Below, piece by piece: positions 1-11,257 of a stretch of DNA of 64,000 nt (position 1 is the first letter of the stretch; each line of letters opens with the position of its first letter). The stretch lies in NCBI GenBank assembly GCA_037042915.1, contig CM073199.1:2666001-2730000 (forward strand). Direction: 5' to 3'. Both the position numbers and the translations under genes were made by a program. Source of the DNA: Auricularia sp. M13 (lineage: Eukaryota; Basidiomycota; Agaricomycetes; Auriculariales; Auriculariaceae). The notes beneath the pieces are model-generated. The model made no database searches, was not told the DNA's origin, and saw nothing but the letters and a program-made list of their open reading frames with translations.

Positions 1-310
1 CTCAGCGTACGCATCGACAATCGCCATCGTCACTCGCGCCTTCGTTTTCGCATTCGCTGGATCGGTCACATCGGCACTCCCGACGACCCCGAGACCACCG
101 AGATGGGCTCCGAAAATCTCGAACACGCGCAGGAAGCAGTTCAAGACTTCTATGCTGCAAATCCCAGCGCTCCCGGCAGTTATCAAGAATTCCAGCAGAT
201 CCTCAAGAAATTCGAAAACATCTAAGCACTCGTTTTTTCACTCGCTTTTCACCCGATTCCAAGAAACAGTCATTTATTACATTTTTGGGCGACTTTGGTC
301 GCACCCGCTA

Positions 311-1568
311 CTACTCTATCCTATCGCCTACTCGTCCGCGTCCTCGGTCGCTTCCTCGACCGCTTCCTCGTCCTCCTCCTCGGACTCCTCCTCGACCTCC
401 TCCTCGGCCTCCTCTTCCTCCTCGCTCGAAAACGGATTGTCGATCGACTCGTCGATCGACTGGCCGAACTGCTGCGCTTGCCACTGCAGCATCCGGTACA
501 ACATCCGCTCGATGTTGTGCACCGGTGTTCGTCCACAGGGCGTGGTTCTCCACGACCCTGCGGTGCTCGGCCGTCTTCGCGCGATCCTCGGCCGCCCGCG
601 TCCCCAGCGTCGTCCCCTCGACGATCCGCAACTTCTTGGGGCGCTCGGGCGACGCACTCGGCGACGCCGCCCTCTTCTCGCCGCGCGGCACGAAGGGCTT
701 GCCCGAGTGCGTGCACTTGCCGCGGCTCTGGTTGCACGCGGTGCAAGTGTTCGAGCGGTGTGCTCGAACGCACGGACCGCCGCGCTTGACGCAAGCCTCG
801 CACTGCTCGATGTCAGCCCCGGCGAGCAAAACACGAACAATCGAAGACTTACCGGGCTCGGGAACCGCGCCCCGTATGGCACCTCCGGCCACCTGTCCGT
901 GAACTTGCCGCCGGCGCGCGGCTTGGGCTTGGGCCTGGGCTTCGTGGCCGGCACCACCGGGCTCGCGATCTCCTCGACCTCGTCGTCGTCCTCGAGCGTC
1001 TCGCCCGCCCCGAGCGACGGCGAGCGAGCGACCGCGACCGGCGCGGGTTTCGGCGCGACCTTGCGCGGCGCCTGAGCCGTCTTCGCGACATCGACCTAAA
1101 AAAACAAAAGCGCACCTTAGCCAGATCGCGCAGTCGAGGTAACTCGACCCATACCTCCATGGCCTTCCGCCTCTTCGGCGGCGACTCGGTCTCCCTCGCG
1201 TCCTTCGCCGGCGCCTTCGTGCTCGTGGTCGGCGCCTTCGCCGGCGACGCCTGGCTCTTCGTCGCCTTGGCGCCCGCGTCCGCCGCGATCCTGGCCACGC
1301 GCTCGGCCAGCATCCCGAAGCGTCGCTGCGCCGCCAGGCGCAGCTCGGCCTTCGCCTGGCGTCTGCGCGCGCTGAACGCCTTGATCGCGTCGAGGTCCTC
1401 TTCGTCGACGGCCTCTTGCTGCAGGCCGCTGAGTGTCCGCTTCGCGTCCTCGTGCGCTGCGATCAGCGCCTCCATCGTCGGGTCGTCCTCGAGCGACCTC
1501 ATGACGGCGCCGACGGTCTTGCGGTCGTACGCGGCGGCGACGTCCTCGAGCGATTCGTATCGCGGCAT
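311..1568 (-). CDS. Antisense Zn2Cys6-type gene carried by the chromovirus
   Basis: Gene on the strand opposite to pol, between the pol stop and the 3' LTR. It starts with MPRYESLEDV (ATG at 1568), continues as a charged helical region rich in Ala/Lys, and has two clear short introns (acceptor TTTTTTTAG near 1100; a GTAAGT donor near 845). After the second intron comes a cysteine cluster spaced C-x2-C-x6-C-x8-C-x2-C-x6-C, which is the spacing of the fungal GAL4-type binuclear zinc cluster, here in the C-terminal half of the protein. The end is acidic and Glu-rich. Nuclear DNA binding is an inference from the cluster. Whether the copy is fully intact is doubtful. It is counted as a cargo gene because it lies wholly inside the element. 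Confidence 0.6.
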
Positions 1569-1764
1569 GGTGGGCGGCGGGCAGAAGACAAGAGTGGTTC
1601 GACGATTCAACTCCCGACCCAACCACTTTTAATCTGCGTCCGACCCGTTCCGACCCGACCCGATCTTTTAGCCCCATTCGGACTCGAGTGCGTGCTATCT
1701 CATTTTCGTATTCACCTTGCGTTGCTGCAGTCCTTCGTGGGCTCAGGACGTAAAGGGGGGATAC

Positions 1765-2301
1765 TGTTACGCCCGTGCCCCGGTCCGCGGACCCCACGTG
1801 CTCTCGGCATCACTCGGCGTCATTCTACGTCACTCGGCCAACTCGGTCAACTCGGTCAAGCTCTCGAATACCCGGCTTATCTCCCCTCGTGTTCATATGC
1901 TCGGGATATGTTCTCCTCATCGTCCTCTACCTCTAGACCTCTCCCTCTTATCTCTAGCTTCTCTCCTTCGTCTCTAGGATACACTCCGAGTACATCGGAT
2001 CACCTCCCCAGGTATAAAAGACCCTCGACTTTGTATCTAGCTCCCCAGTTACGAAATCGACATAGTCGTGCCCCTCGCACACTCTATCTCTCTCTCTCTC
2101 GACTTCGCCTCTGGGTTCTCCCTTCGCCCGACTTACTCGTCTGAGTCCTCTGCTGCTCGCGGTCCCTTCGGTCGTGCTACTCGACGTAGCCGGTGTGCTC
2201 AATAACGCACCGAAGGCTCTAGTTGTTCGTTCGAGTGTTCTCTGCGCCCGGACGTTCGACTATCCTTGCAACCAAAACCCCAAGGCACAGCAGGCTTAAC
2301 A
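1765..2301 (+). repeat. 3' LTR of the chromovirus
   Basis: 537-bp LTR running from TGTTACGCCC to CTTAACA (TG..CA type ends, inverted TGTTA/TAACA). It is preceded by a polypurine tract, and a TATA-like TATAAAAG lies at about 2013-2020. It matches a second LTR at 2570-3291 in inverse orientation. Confidence 0.8.
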
Positions 2302-2569
2302 ACCCGCGGACGAACGGACAGAGCTTGCGACGGCCGTGATGACCGCAACATTGCGAGTGCCAAGATGATCCAAAGCGGCTAGTGCCCGACATCGAGACTG
2401 ATGGCAAAGGCGTAGCTGGCTGAGGAGGTTGCTGGTTGCGAAGACGAGCCTGATGAGGAGCTTCGCGAAGGATAGTGTCAGGGGAGTCGAGTAGAGGATG
2501 AGGTTCTTCTTGGTTTCTTCTGAGATTCTGTCAAGTCCCAAAGGCCATACAACTCGAGTTACGAAATAC
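2302..2569. other. Spacer between two inverted LTRs
   Basis: 268 bp separating the two LTR copies. Reading leftwards from the inverted LTR it could be leader or early internal sequence of a second family member. No tRNA primer-binding site was recognised and no protein domain is visible. Confidence 0.3.
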
Positions 2570-3291
2570 TGTTAAGCCTGCTGTGCCTTGGGGGTTTGGT
2601 TGCAAGGATAGTCGAACGTCTGGGCGCAGAGAACACTCAAACGAACAACTAGAGCCTTCGGTGCGTTATTGAGCACACCGGCTACGTCGAGTAGCACGAC
2701 CAAGGGACCACGAGCAACAGAGAACTCAGACGAGTAAATTGGGCGAGGGAAGAACCCAGAGGCGAAGTCGAGAGAGAGAGATAAAGTGTGCGAGGGGCAC
2801 GACTATGTCGATTTCGTAACTGGGGAGCTAGATACAAAGTCGAGGGTCTTTTGTACCTGGGGAGGTGATCCGATGTAATTGGAGTGTATCCTAGAGACGA
2901 AGGAGAGGGAGCCTCAGATCAGTAGAGATCTTCATCATCGGCCGATAGGATGAGTAAGAGCGAATGAGTAAGGTATCGGGATTGAGCAGATGACGAGAGG
3001 CGAATGAGTAAGACGAGGGGAGCGAGCCAGATATGAATACTATCGATACAGTAGAGACAAGGCGAGTTAGAAAGATGTTATGCGAGTAAGGAGAGAGGCC
3101 AGAGATGAGAGGGAGGGGTCTAGAGGTAGAGGACGATGAGGAGAACATATCCCGAGCGTATGAACACAAGAGGAGATAAGCCGGGTATTCGGGAGCTTGG
3201 CTGAGTTGACCGAGTTGGCAGAGTGACGTCGAGTGGTGCCAAGTGATGCCGAGAGCACGTGGTGTCCGTGGATCAGGGCACGAGCGTAACA
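2570..3291 (-). repeat. Second LTR of the same chromovirus family, inverted
   Basis: 722-bp LTR on the minus strand (TGTTACGCTC at 3291 reading down to CTTAACA at 2570). It differs from the LTR at 1765-2301 by scattered substitutions (roughly a tenth of sites where compared) and by an extra segment of about 185 bp around 2900-3090. The plus-strand flanks are AATAC and GATAC, an imperfect candidate 5-bp target duplication, so it may be a solo LTR or a 5' LTR cut off by the neighbouring copy. Confidence 0.65.
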
Positions 3292-4900
3292 GATACCTGG
3301 GATACTTTGTGACTGTCAGCATCTATCGAGCTCCTGGTTTATTTGGTCGTTGTTTGCATCAAGGTTGCTCTCATCCCACCGCTGTCGTTGCCCACGCCAC
3401 CCACGCCCGCCTCCCGCTTGCCATGGTGTACATGTGTCTCATGCCCCACACCGTCCCGTACCCACCGATCCGGTTCCAGCTGTGCACTGCAGCGTCAGCG
3501 CGCATAGCACTGTGCGCCGTCATGTCCTGTGTCCCATGCCCCAGCCTTTACTGGTGCTCATGCCTGCCTCCCCTTCACACCTTACGCGCACACCGCCACT
3601 TAGGCCTCCCATAGAATGCATCCCTGCTGCTGGTAGCGTGGGCGCATGCGAGCACTCTGCAGCCATCTCCACCTACCTACCACTGCCAAGCCGCCTATCC
3701 CGTCCTACAGCCCTCCCTACCTCTTATCAGCTACTCCTAGCGCAGTGATTACCCTTTATATCATTGATATTGTTCTATTTGCTTGCAAGAACATAATAAA
3801 ATTCTTTTGTGAGTTTACCTGGACCATGACTCTGAGTTTCTAAGTCTGAGAAATACCTGGTCATGCTTAGCCTCCTTCACAGACTTTAACGTTCGAAGAT
3901 AATCGTTCAAAGTAAAGTCTGCATCAATACACTGAGAGCCCCCAATTTGGAGGCAATCACTGATCCGCCCTGATCCGTGACCAGCGCTTAGCTCTTTGGC
4001 ACGCTTGTGCGTTTCGTAGAGAAGTCCTAACACTGCCGACGAGCAGAACAACTTGAGATGGGTTGCAATCCCTCTTGAATTCCCGCTGCAAATAGGGGAG
4101 ACTTCGTTTAGGGTACTTTGAGAAGACACATCTGGATCACGTGCATCACAGCCCCAGCCAAATTGAAGGCTCTCTATTAGGCAGGTGTGATTTGATACAG
4201 ACTAGGGCATGCTGAACTCGGCACTGCATATATGTATATGAATGCACTCTAGATAATAGATATAAAGCGAATGCTTACATCTGGCACCTTCATCTAGATC
4301 CAGACACAATATCTCGCTGTATTTCAAAATTTCAGAGCTCGGCCGATCTGTCAGTTTGAAGACCCTGTCACATTGGGATGGACATGACTAACGAGGTGTG
4401 ACACGTTGTACTGCTTTCTCACAATTTTGGCGGATGCCTGGAGGGACGAACTGTCAGAGCTTATTCGAAAGCGATTGAAAGAGCTGGGTCTACCGGTCAC
4501 TGACTAAAGCTAGGTCTCGCTGAACGAAAGTTCAGCGGAACTCTAGCAAATAGCGACGTGAACGGTCACACGCATGGCACACCACAGCCATGGCTGCAAG
4601 CAGCAAGAACGTGTAGTATGGGCAAAAGGGGTGGCGATGTGGGCTCAGGCGCGACGGGAGTGTGACGGGCCACAAAGGCTTCTAGTCTTGTCCCACTCAC
4701 GACATGACATCCGAAACTTGGCCACACAAGCAAGTACAAAGTCAAGAAGGAAGCTAGACATTGGCTAGCGCCTACGACGCATGTGAGTTTTTAGACTCTG
4801 ACTGCACAGTGCAGGAGCTGATGCGAGCAAGCCGACCCTCGTAAGTCCGAAAACTATGCCTGAAGGGACGAAGTGAGATGCTGTAAGAAAGCCCGTGAAT
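3292..4900. other. No recognisable gene
   Basis: C-rich sequence (3300-3760) followed by AT-richer sequence with an AATAAA near 3795 and an imperfect inverted repeat (about 3816-3865, CTGGACCATG/CATGACCAGG-like arms). Open frames are short and match no domain I know. Probably degraded repeat. Confidence 0.3.
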
Positions 4901-4909
4901 GTTCCAGGT

Positions 4910-5560
4910 GTCCCCCCCAAGGGGGCCTCGCAAAAAAAAAATTGACACAGGGCCAAAAATTCTGATAAGGGCCTCAAATGGACCCCCTCCGCTTCCAGTG
5001 CTTGATCTCAGGTGAAAAGCCATATGGAAGCAAATTTCTCATTGAGAAATTGTCGGAGTGGTATGTTAGGTCCGACCAACAACGGAAGTTTCCAGTCAGA
5101 CTTGATCTCGGAAGATAATTGTTCCGTTGATTGAGGATTTCCCAAGTAGCGAACCAATGAGGATCCGCTACAAACTTGATACAGATGACAGTCAATCCGT
5201 GATATGAAGTCTGCTGCAACTTGCATATCCGGTTGTTGTTCGTGAATCTCCGACTGGGAATGGGTCTCTTGCAAGTACAAGATCTTGCTTGGGCGTAAGG
5301 TATGAATGGGAAACAATTTTCATTTGGTTCTGATAGCTCACTCAGCAAATGAAAAAGGGCAAATAACTTGTCCTTGTTGCCAATTATGAGGTCGGACTGA
5401 GAAGGGTCCATGAGTGGAGGCTTGGACTCTGCCCCCCGCTCGGCCCTGGGCCGAGCACCCTCGCAGAGGGGCTTTCCGCAAAATCCCGTTCAAAGGACGC
5501 ATAGATGAGGCCCACAGCTGGCCACATTCCTTACCATTCAACATAGTCCAGTAACAAATA
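4910..5560 (-). mobile_element. Possible LINE endonuclease fragment
   Basis: On the minus strand different frames give pieces that resemble the start of a LINE ORF2. One reads NKDKLFALFHLLSEL and another, just after it, ILYLQETHSQSEIHEQQ. LQETH is the motif of the APE-type endonuclease of non-LTR retrotransposons. The pieces lie in the expected order but in different frames, so this is at best an old, decayed fragment. No reverse transcriptase follows. It could be a chance match. Confidence 0.3.
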
Positions 5561-5914
5561 TTATAGCCAAGAACCTAATGCACCTTTCTGGACACTTGAA
5601 TGATTTTTCTCTCTCATCAGGCCCACTCATCATGAGTCCGGAGTTGCAGTACAAATAATCAAGGCGTGACCAATTCTTTACCATTCAGGTGGGTTATCTC
5701 CCAAATTAAATTGTCCATGAATCTTTCAAATGCATTTCATTAGGTGTTTGCCGTTGAAGCTACCCGCTTGCAGTGCAGGAACACTCTCTGTGCAGTGAAA
5801 TGCAAAACAACGTGAGATTCGGAGACTGCCAAGCCCGTCTAGGAGGTTGATCAGCAAGCGGACTTTGCTATGTACAAACCCTCCAGCTGGAGAACGAGGA
5901 CCCCTGAAGACCGG

Positions 5915-6600
5915 TTTAGATGTGACATCCTGAGCGTGTATAAATTCAATTCAGTTGACCCGCCGAGGTGACATCCTGCGCGTATAAACCAGTCGGCACC
6001 TACCCTCGAAGTGACATCCCGCACGTATAATGGCCAGTGGCCCACAACGTGCCATCCCCGCGTATATGCGAATCCGCCGGAGCCATGTCGCAAAACTGTC
6101 TCTGGACCCGCATCACAGCTGTGAGACAGCGACAATTCAGACGGACAGTCCGAGAGCTACCCGACAGGCTTATCGGCTCCATTCTGTATGTATTTCCCAT
6201 CAGACTCTCCTGGTGGCAGCATCCAACTGTGGGCAACTTGTCTCATGGAGAGAAATGTACACTGACACCATTAAAAAGCTAATTTACCCAGAACAAGGTC
6301 TTGGGAGCAGGTGAACATCAGCAGATCTGAGGCAAACTTGCATATCCCCATTGTATCAGTTTTATCTTACTCCTCGGGAGATTCAGTGTATCCGTTATAA
6401 TTCCAGAGTATAAGAAGGCTTATAATGAGCTCTATTCATAGCAGGAGCTGAAGGAGAGCCGCTCAGGAGCCGCTGGGAGTGCGGCTATAAACTTGTCCTG
6501 GCCGAGGTGACATCCGTTTTTTATACGCATCAGCAGCAATAGACGGGCGTATAAACCGGAAGCAATGGGCCTCCAAAAGATGTCACCTTTGGCTTGGTTT
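5915..6600. repeat. Cluster of degenerate ~44-bp repeats
   Basis: The phrase GTGACATCCtgcgCGTATAa recurs at about 5918-5942, 5966-5988, 6010-6030 and, more degraded, 6047-6066. Copies also occur near 6506-6525, with an inverted GATGTCACC near 6577. Unit spacing in the first block is about 40-46 bp. No coding function is visible. Confidence 0.5.
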
Positions 6601-6659
6601 TCAGGGGTCCTGGAGAAGGTATGAGTTGCTGACAAAACCAACCAAACCAACCAACATAG

Positions 6660-7218
6660 CACCGCTCGCAGCCATCACTGATTCCTAATTTTCACTTTCA
6701 TTGCTCAACGTCACTTGCTACTGGAGTTTCTATTCGTCTATGCACGCAAGTTGAAGCTCTGAATGGCGGCTCGATGCAGCGCTAGTACGCCCCTCTGACC
6801 TTCTTGTGGTACAGTCGCAGTCCCTGGTCGCTCAGGATGACGCACTCCCTGAATGTCTTGTGTTACATCGCTTCGTGCTGCATATTGAAGTGCGTGACTT
6901 CGGTGTGGCAGATTGTCAAGATCTGCAGGTCCTACGTGTTGTGATTCAGGATAATCTTGCGCACGGCGGTCAACTTGGACTGCCACCTCGTTGAGAACCA
7001 TCATGAACAAGTTGTATGGCCGCTCGCATAAGCGCTTGTTGCTGAACAAGAAGCCCTTCGTTCAAGCCCTGGATTTCGCATTCGGTCCTTGCCATCGAGT
7101 CTGTTTAGGTTTTTGCAAGGGTCACCCATGGGTAAATTCAAGCTGACCCTTACCCTTACCCTTGTGGGTCTGACCCATGATACTACTACAGTGGGTAACC
7201 ATATAAAATAGACTACCA
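6660..7218. other. No recognisable gene
   Basis: Short frames only. A GGGTCA/TGACCC-rich stretch with CCCTTACCCTTACCCTTG (about 7110-7190) precedes the copia Gag fossil and could be part of its leader or LTR, but no LTR end could be placed. Confidence 0.25.
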
Positions 7219-8195
7219 ATGACTGTCATCTTGTACTTCCATTGAGCTGGACAAGTGGGATCAGGACGAGGCAATTGCCAAGCAAATGCTTACCTCGCAG
7301 GTCCCTGACTCGACTGTCATCAAGCTGATGAAATACACAACAGTTGCAGCGCGCTGGGCCACTGTCAAGCTCAAGTACTCGACAAAGGGCAATTTTGCGG
7401 TTGCCAGCCTGTGGGAGAAGTTCCTTGCAAGCAAGTGCGGCGAGAAGGAGAATGTGCAGAAGTTCCGCGAGACACTGTCCACCAAGCACGAGGAGCTGGC
7501 GCAAACGGGGGTGAAGATCAGCGAGGGCGACTATCGCTCCACCGTCATCAACTCACTCCCTTCCGCCATCTCATCCTTTGCATCATCAACTGTCGCAAGC
7601 TGGCGCCTCCAGCAAGAGACACTGCAGCAGCAGATATTGGCGCTCGTCACCGTGGGCGTTCTGCAGGTGTCGCAAGTCCCGGCCCACACGGAGGTCCCCG
7701 TTGACCTGCTCATTGTGATGGTGAGCGAGGAGTACAACCGCCGCACAATCCGGAATAAGCGTGGCGGTGGCAGCACCAACGGCGATGAGGCCCACACAGT
7801 TGTCCTGAGCAGTGGCAGCAGCGGCAAGTCTAAAGGCGGCAAGAAGCGTGACGTCTCCAACGTCAGAACTGTCAAAAGAAAGGTCACTTCAATTTCAACT
7901 GCCCGAACCAAAGAAGAACAGCGACAGGAAAAAGCCCTCAAGCAGTACAGCCAACGCGGCCATCAAAGAATCATCCGGTTCGGACATCAGCGGCGCGTTC
8001 ATGCTCAAAGAGGAGTCGACAGTCGATGTGTACGACTGGCCGGATCTCCTGAACGTGAGCAACAGTGACGCGAGCAGCGCTTGTTGTGACATGGAGGAAG
8101 ACGGCTTGCTGCCAAGCTTCCAACTGGTTTTCCCCTCATCTGCGAGCGAGGGTGAGGCGGAGGAATGCGGATTTGATGTAGGCGTCGCAGATTGA
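7219..8195 (+). mobile_element. Ty1/copia-type Gag fossil
   Basis: Coding remains of a copia-group Gag (UBN2/gag-polypeptide type). Recognisable phrases in order: LDKWDQDEAIAKQML, LWEKFLASKCGEKENVQKF, GDYRSTVINSLPSAISSFAS, a DLLIVMVSEEYNRR segment and a Ser/Gly/Lys-rich tail. Later the frame content turns to acidic sequence (VYDWPDLLNVSNSDASS) typical of the part before the protease. Protease, integrase and reverse transcriptase are absent, and no LTR pair was found, so this is an isolated, broken piece with a few breaks. The GEN1-like gene begins about 260 bp downstream. Confidence 0.65.
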
Positions 8196-8453
8196 TAACC
8201 GAGCGAGAGCGATCAACGAGTCCTCCTAAACTCTCCCTAAACTTTCCTAAAATGCGACGGGAAGTCATCCAGTACGATCGTGTTGGCCCCTTGGGTTTGG
8301 TTGGCCGGTTTTGTCCGGATCTCCGACGCTGTGTCCGGCTGCGCGGAGGGGTTTGGTTCCGAATCCACCGGAGGCTATTAAAAAGTAATCGGAGTTTCAC
8401 GAATGACGACCGGATACTCGGACCCGGCAAGTTGATCTAGACTATCCGAACCA
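8196..8453. promoter_or_regulatory. Upstream region of the GEN1-like gene
   Basis: 258 bp between the Gag fossil and the start codon at 8454. It contains CT/CCTAAACT-type repeats (8220-8250) and a TATTAAAAAG stretch at about 8377-8386, about 70 bp before the ATG, which is a plausible TATA-like element. Assignment is by position only. Confidence 0.25.
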
Positions 8454-11257
8454 ATGGGTGTGCCTGGGCTATGGGAGGTATGACCGCCTGCGGCACTTGC
8501 CCGACGTACTGACCGTATGCCTCGTAGGTTCTGCGGCCTGCAGCGGAAACGCAGTCGCTCAGCCAACTCGCGGTAACGGAAGGTTTCGAATGCAACAATG
8601 CAGGCCACCGCGGCTTCCGCATTGGAATTGACGCTAGCATCTGGTTTTTCCACGCCCAGGTGTTCAGCGGAAAGTCCTTCTCCAAGGGCTACGTGGGCGA
8701 AAATCCGGAACTACGCACGTTGTTCTTCCGTTGCGCAAAACTCATGCGCCTGCCGCTACTCGCGCTCTTCGTGTTCGACGGCCCCCAGCGCCCAAAATGG
8801 AAGCGCGGAAAGCGCATTTCCAAGCAAAACGACTCTTGGCTTATCCAGGGCATGCAGAGCATCATCCGCGCATTTGGCTATGAGTTCATTCACGTCCGTG
8901 TTTCTGAGCGCGTCTCAGATGTCGGGCGCGGCTGACATCTTTCTGCAGGCTCCTGGCGAGGCTGAGGCAGAGCTGGCATATCTGAACAGAATTGGCGTCA
9001 TTGACGCAGTCTTGACAGACGACGTCGATGCATTTCTGTTCGGTGCCACAATGATCATTCGCAAGTATGTGGTGGTTTCAGCGTGAAATCAGCCACTGAC
9101 AACCCTTCAGTCCCAGCAACACGCTGAGCGGAAATCGCGCTAACCCAGTCAAGAATGACGCGGGCAGGAATAATGGAAACCATGTCAAGTGCTACAAAGC
9201 TGAAGACTTGCGAAACCATGCTGAAATCGGGCTTACACAAGGTGGCCTCATCCTCATCGGTCTCCTGCGTGGCGGCGATTACGACCAGGTGAGATTTATA
9301 AATTGCGCTCTCGGCCTCGTTAACACGCTGATGTGAATAGGCCGGCGTTCAAGGCATAGGCGTCGCCATTGCTCAAGGACTCGCACGTTGTGGATTTGGC
9401 GATGAGCTTGTCGAAGCCGTCCGCACCCTGAACGATGACGCCCTCGACTCATTTGTCGTTCAGTGGCGCGCGAACATGATTCACGAGCTCCGCACGAACT
9501 CGCGCGGCATAATCAAGAAGAAACACGCCAAACTCGCCAACGCGTTTCCCGAGGGCTTCCCAGACCTCAAGGTGGTGGACGCGTATGTGAACCCGGTGAT
9601 TTCGGAAACACGTGGCGTCTTCAAAGATGTCGAATGGCGTCGCGAGCCCGACCTAACTCTGCTGGCGAAGCTCTGCGAGCAATACTTTGAGTGGGGTTAC
9701 GCCACGGCCATCCTGAACCGCTTCAGGAATATTATATGGCCTGGCGCTGTCTGTCGTATCATGCGGCGTTCAGTTCTCCTGGCGGACTGTGCGGAATCGG
9801 CTGCGAATGCGCGTCCTGCCGTCGGCGCGACACCGACGAAGGCCCGAATGGCATTGGCGCGGGGCACGCCGTCCAAGATGATAACCCAGTATTTCTCGCA
9901 ACTTGACCTATACTCGCCCGTTCACCGGCCGTTTGAGCAACCGGACGTCATGCCCCTTATTGTGAGAATCCATAGCGAGCGTTGGCATGCGTCCACGGAT
10001 GGTCTGCGCGAATTCTGCCTGGAGATCGCACCGCTTCAACTTGCTCGCTTGGTAGAACAGGGACTTCTGGGCACGCGAAGTGCACCGGAGTCCAATCCAT
10101 ACTCGGAGGATATGCAGGATGACGAAGAGAACGAGGAGGGGGACGGCAAGAAGAAGAAATCGCGCCAACCGAAGGAACCCGTCGAGCCGGGCACCACAAT
10201 GCGCCTGTGGATGCCCGCATGCATGGTCGAGCTCGTCGAGCCGCGATTAGTACGCGAATACGAGGACGCACATAACCACAAGCGGTTGAAGAAGGAATGG
10301 AATGCGACCGGCGGGTCGCGGGGACGCAAGGGCAACAACGACGCGTCCCGCCTTGAAAAATCAAGGGCGGCTGCTTCTGCTGTTGGCCACCAGTCTACGT
10401 CGTTCAAGGCGGCCTCGGCTCACTTCGGTGACACAGATCTTGGCGTGTCGGACGAGAGCGACAACATCTCTGTCAAGGCAACGACAATGTCCCTACCTCC
10501 CGTAAATGCGACGCGCTTCTTTGCGCGACTTGCCGATCCCGCCCCACTGCCCGCGTTTCCTGCTGCGTCTGGCACATCGCCCACATCCTCATGCGATGCT
10601 TCTGGCACGTTGCCCACGTCCGCTGCTTCTGCCACTAGTCAGTCAAAGTCCTCGTCGTCGACTGGTCCTATTTCTGCATCTGCCTCCACAGTGGCTGCGA
10701 CAAGATTCAATTCCAAGACTGCCATGGTCTTTGCGCCGTCGCCGGTCAAGCCGACGGCCAAGGCTAGCGTCGACCTGGACGGTTTCTTCTCGGACAATGA
10801 AGAACCTGTGCCGAATAAGACCAAACCGAAGGCCAAGGCTACACCAAAGGCCACAACTGTCCCTCAGGAGGAACCGCTATTCGTGCCGTCGTACAGCGAT
10901 GCTGTCGAGGAGCGACCTGTTCAGCTTGTGGCGACGGCGAGACGGCGGAGGGATTCCGAGGACGCGCTTTCTGACGCCCTGCACAAGTCACCACGGAAGA
11001 GCAAGATCCAGACTTCCCCTCGGGCGCAGCGGCGTGTGGAGCCCATTCTCGGCCGCACAGCAGACTCAAATTCGGAACGCAAACACCTTCAGAGGTCGAA
11101 ACCCCGACAGTTGCCAGCGCAGAAACCGAAGGGAAGACCGCCGTCGTTGGCAGCGGACGTGATTATTATATCCAGCAGCGAAGAGGAGCACTCTTCCCCT
11201 TTGCGGAAAAATAAGACCGCAACGTTGCGGGATGACTCCGTGATTGATTTGACATAA
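8454..11257 (+). CDS. GEN1/Yen1-like XPG-family nuclease (Holliday junction resolvase)
   Basis: Spliced gene with five exons: 8454-8477, 8528-8893, 8949-9064, 9111-9288, 9341-11257. The introns of 46-55 nt keep frame, giving 866 aa. It starts MGVPGLWE, the N terminus typical of GEN1-class nucleases. The XPG-N domain has GIDASIWFFHAQ and VFDGPQRPKW; the XPG-I domain has APGEAEAELAYL and LTDDVDAFLFGA; GGDYDQAGVQGIG begins the helix-two-turn-helix. The catalytic acidic residues expected for the family are present. Known family role: symmetric cleavage of Holliday junctions and flaps in recombination. The C-terminal half is Ser/Pro-rich, basic and disordered, as in GEN1/Yen1. It ends with two hydrophobic-acidic patches, VIIISSSEEE and SVIDLT, that resemble SUMO-interacting motifs. 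The copy looks intact. Confidence 0.88.

Larger units (their letters stand above)
1..2301 (+). mobile_element. Ty3/gypsy chromovirus, 3' end (runs off left edge)
   Basis: Fossil LTR retrotransposon of the chromovirus branch. The window opens inside the end of pol: the frame ending at the TAA at 223-225 carries a chromodomain-like segment (RFRIRWIGHIG, then an acidic TTEMGSENLEHAQEAV stretch and FYAANPSAPG), which resembles the integrase-terminal chromodomain of this group. About 1.5 kb follow before the polypurine tract (AAAGGGGGG, 1752-1760) and the 3' LTR at 1765. That interval is filled by a spliced gene on the opposite strand. The 5' part lies outside the window, so wholeness of the element cannot be judged. 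Family assignment comes from the chromodomain, the tract and the LTR; the chromodomain reading is by eye. Confidence 0.65.

Noticed and set aside
7110-7190. CCCTTACCCTTACCC stretch as interstitial telomere repeat
   Set aside because: The unit CCCTTA is not the fungal TTAGGG/CCCTAA permutation and occurs only about three times.
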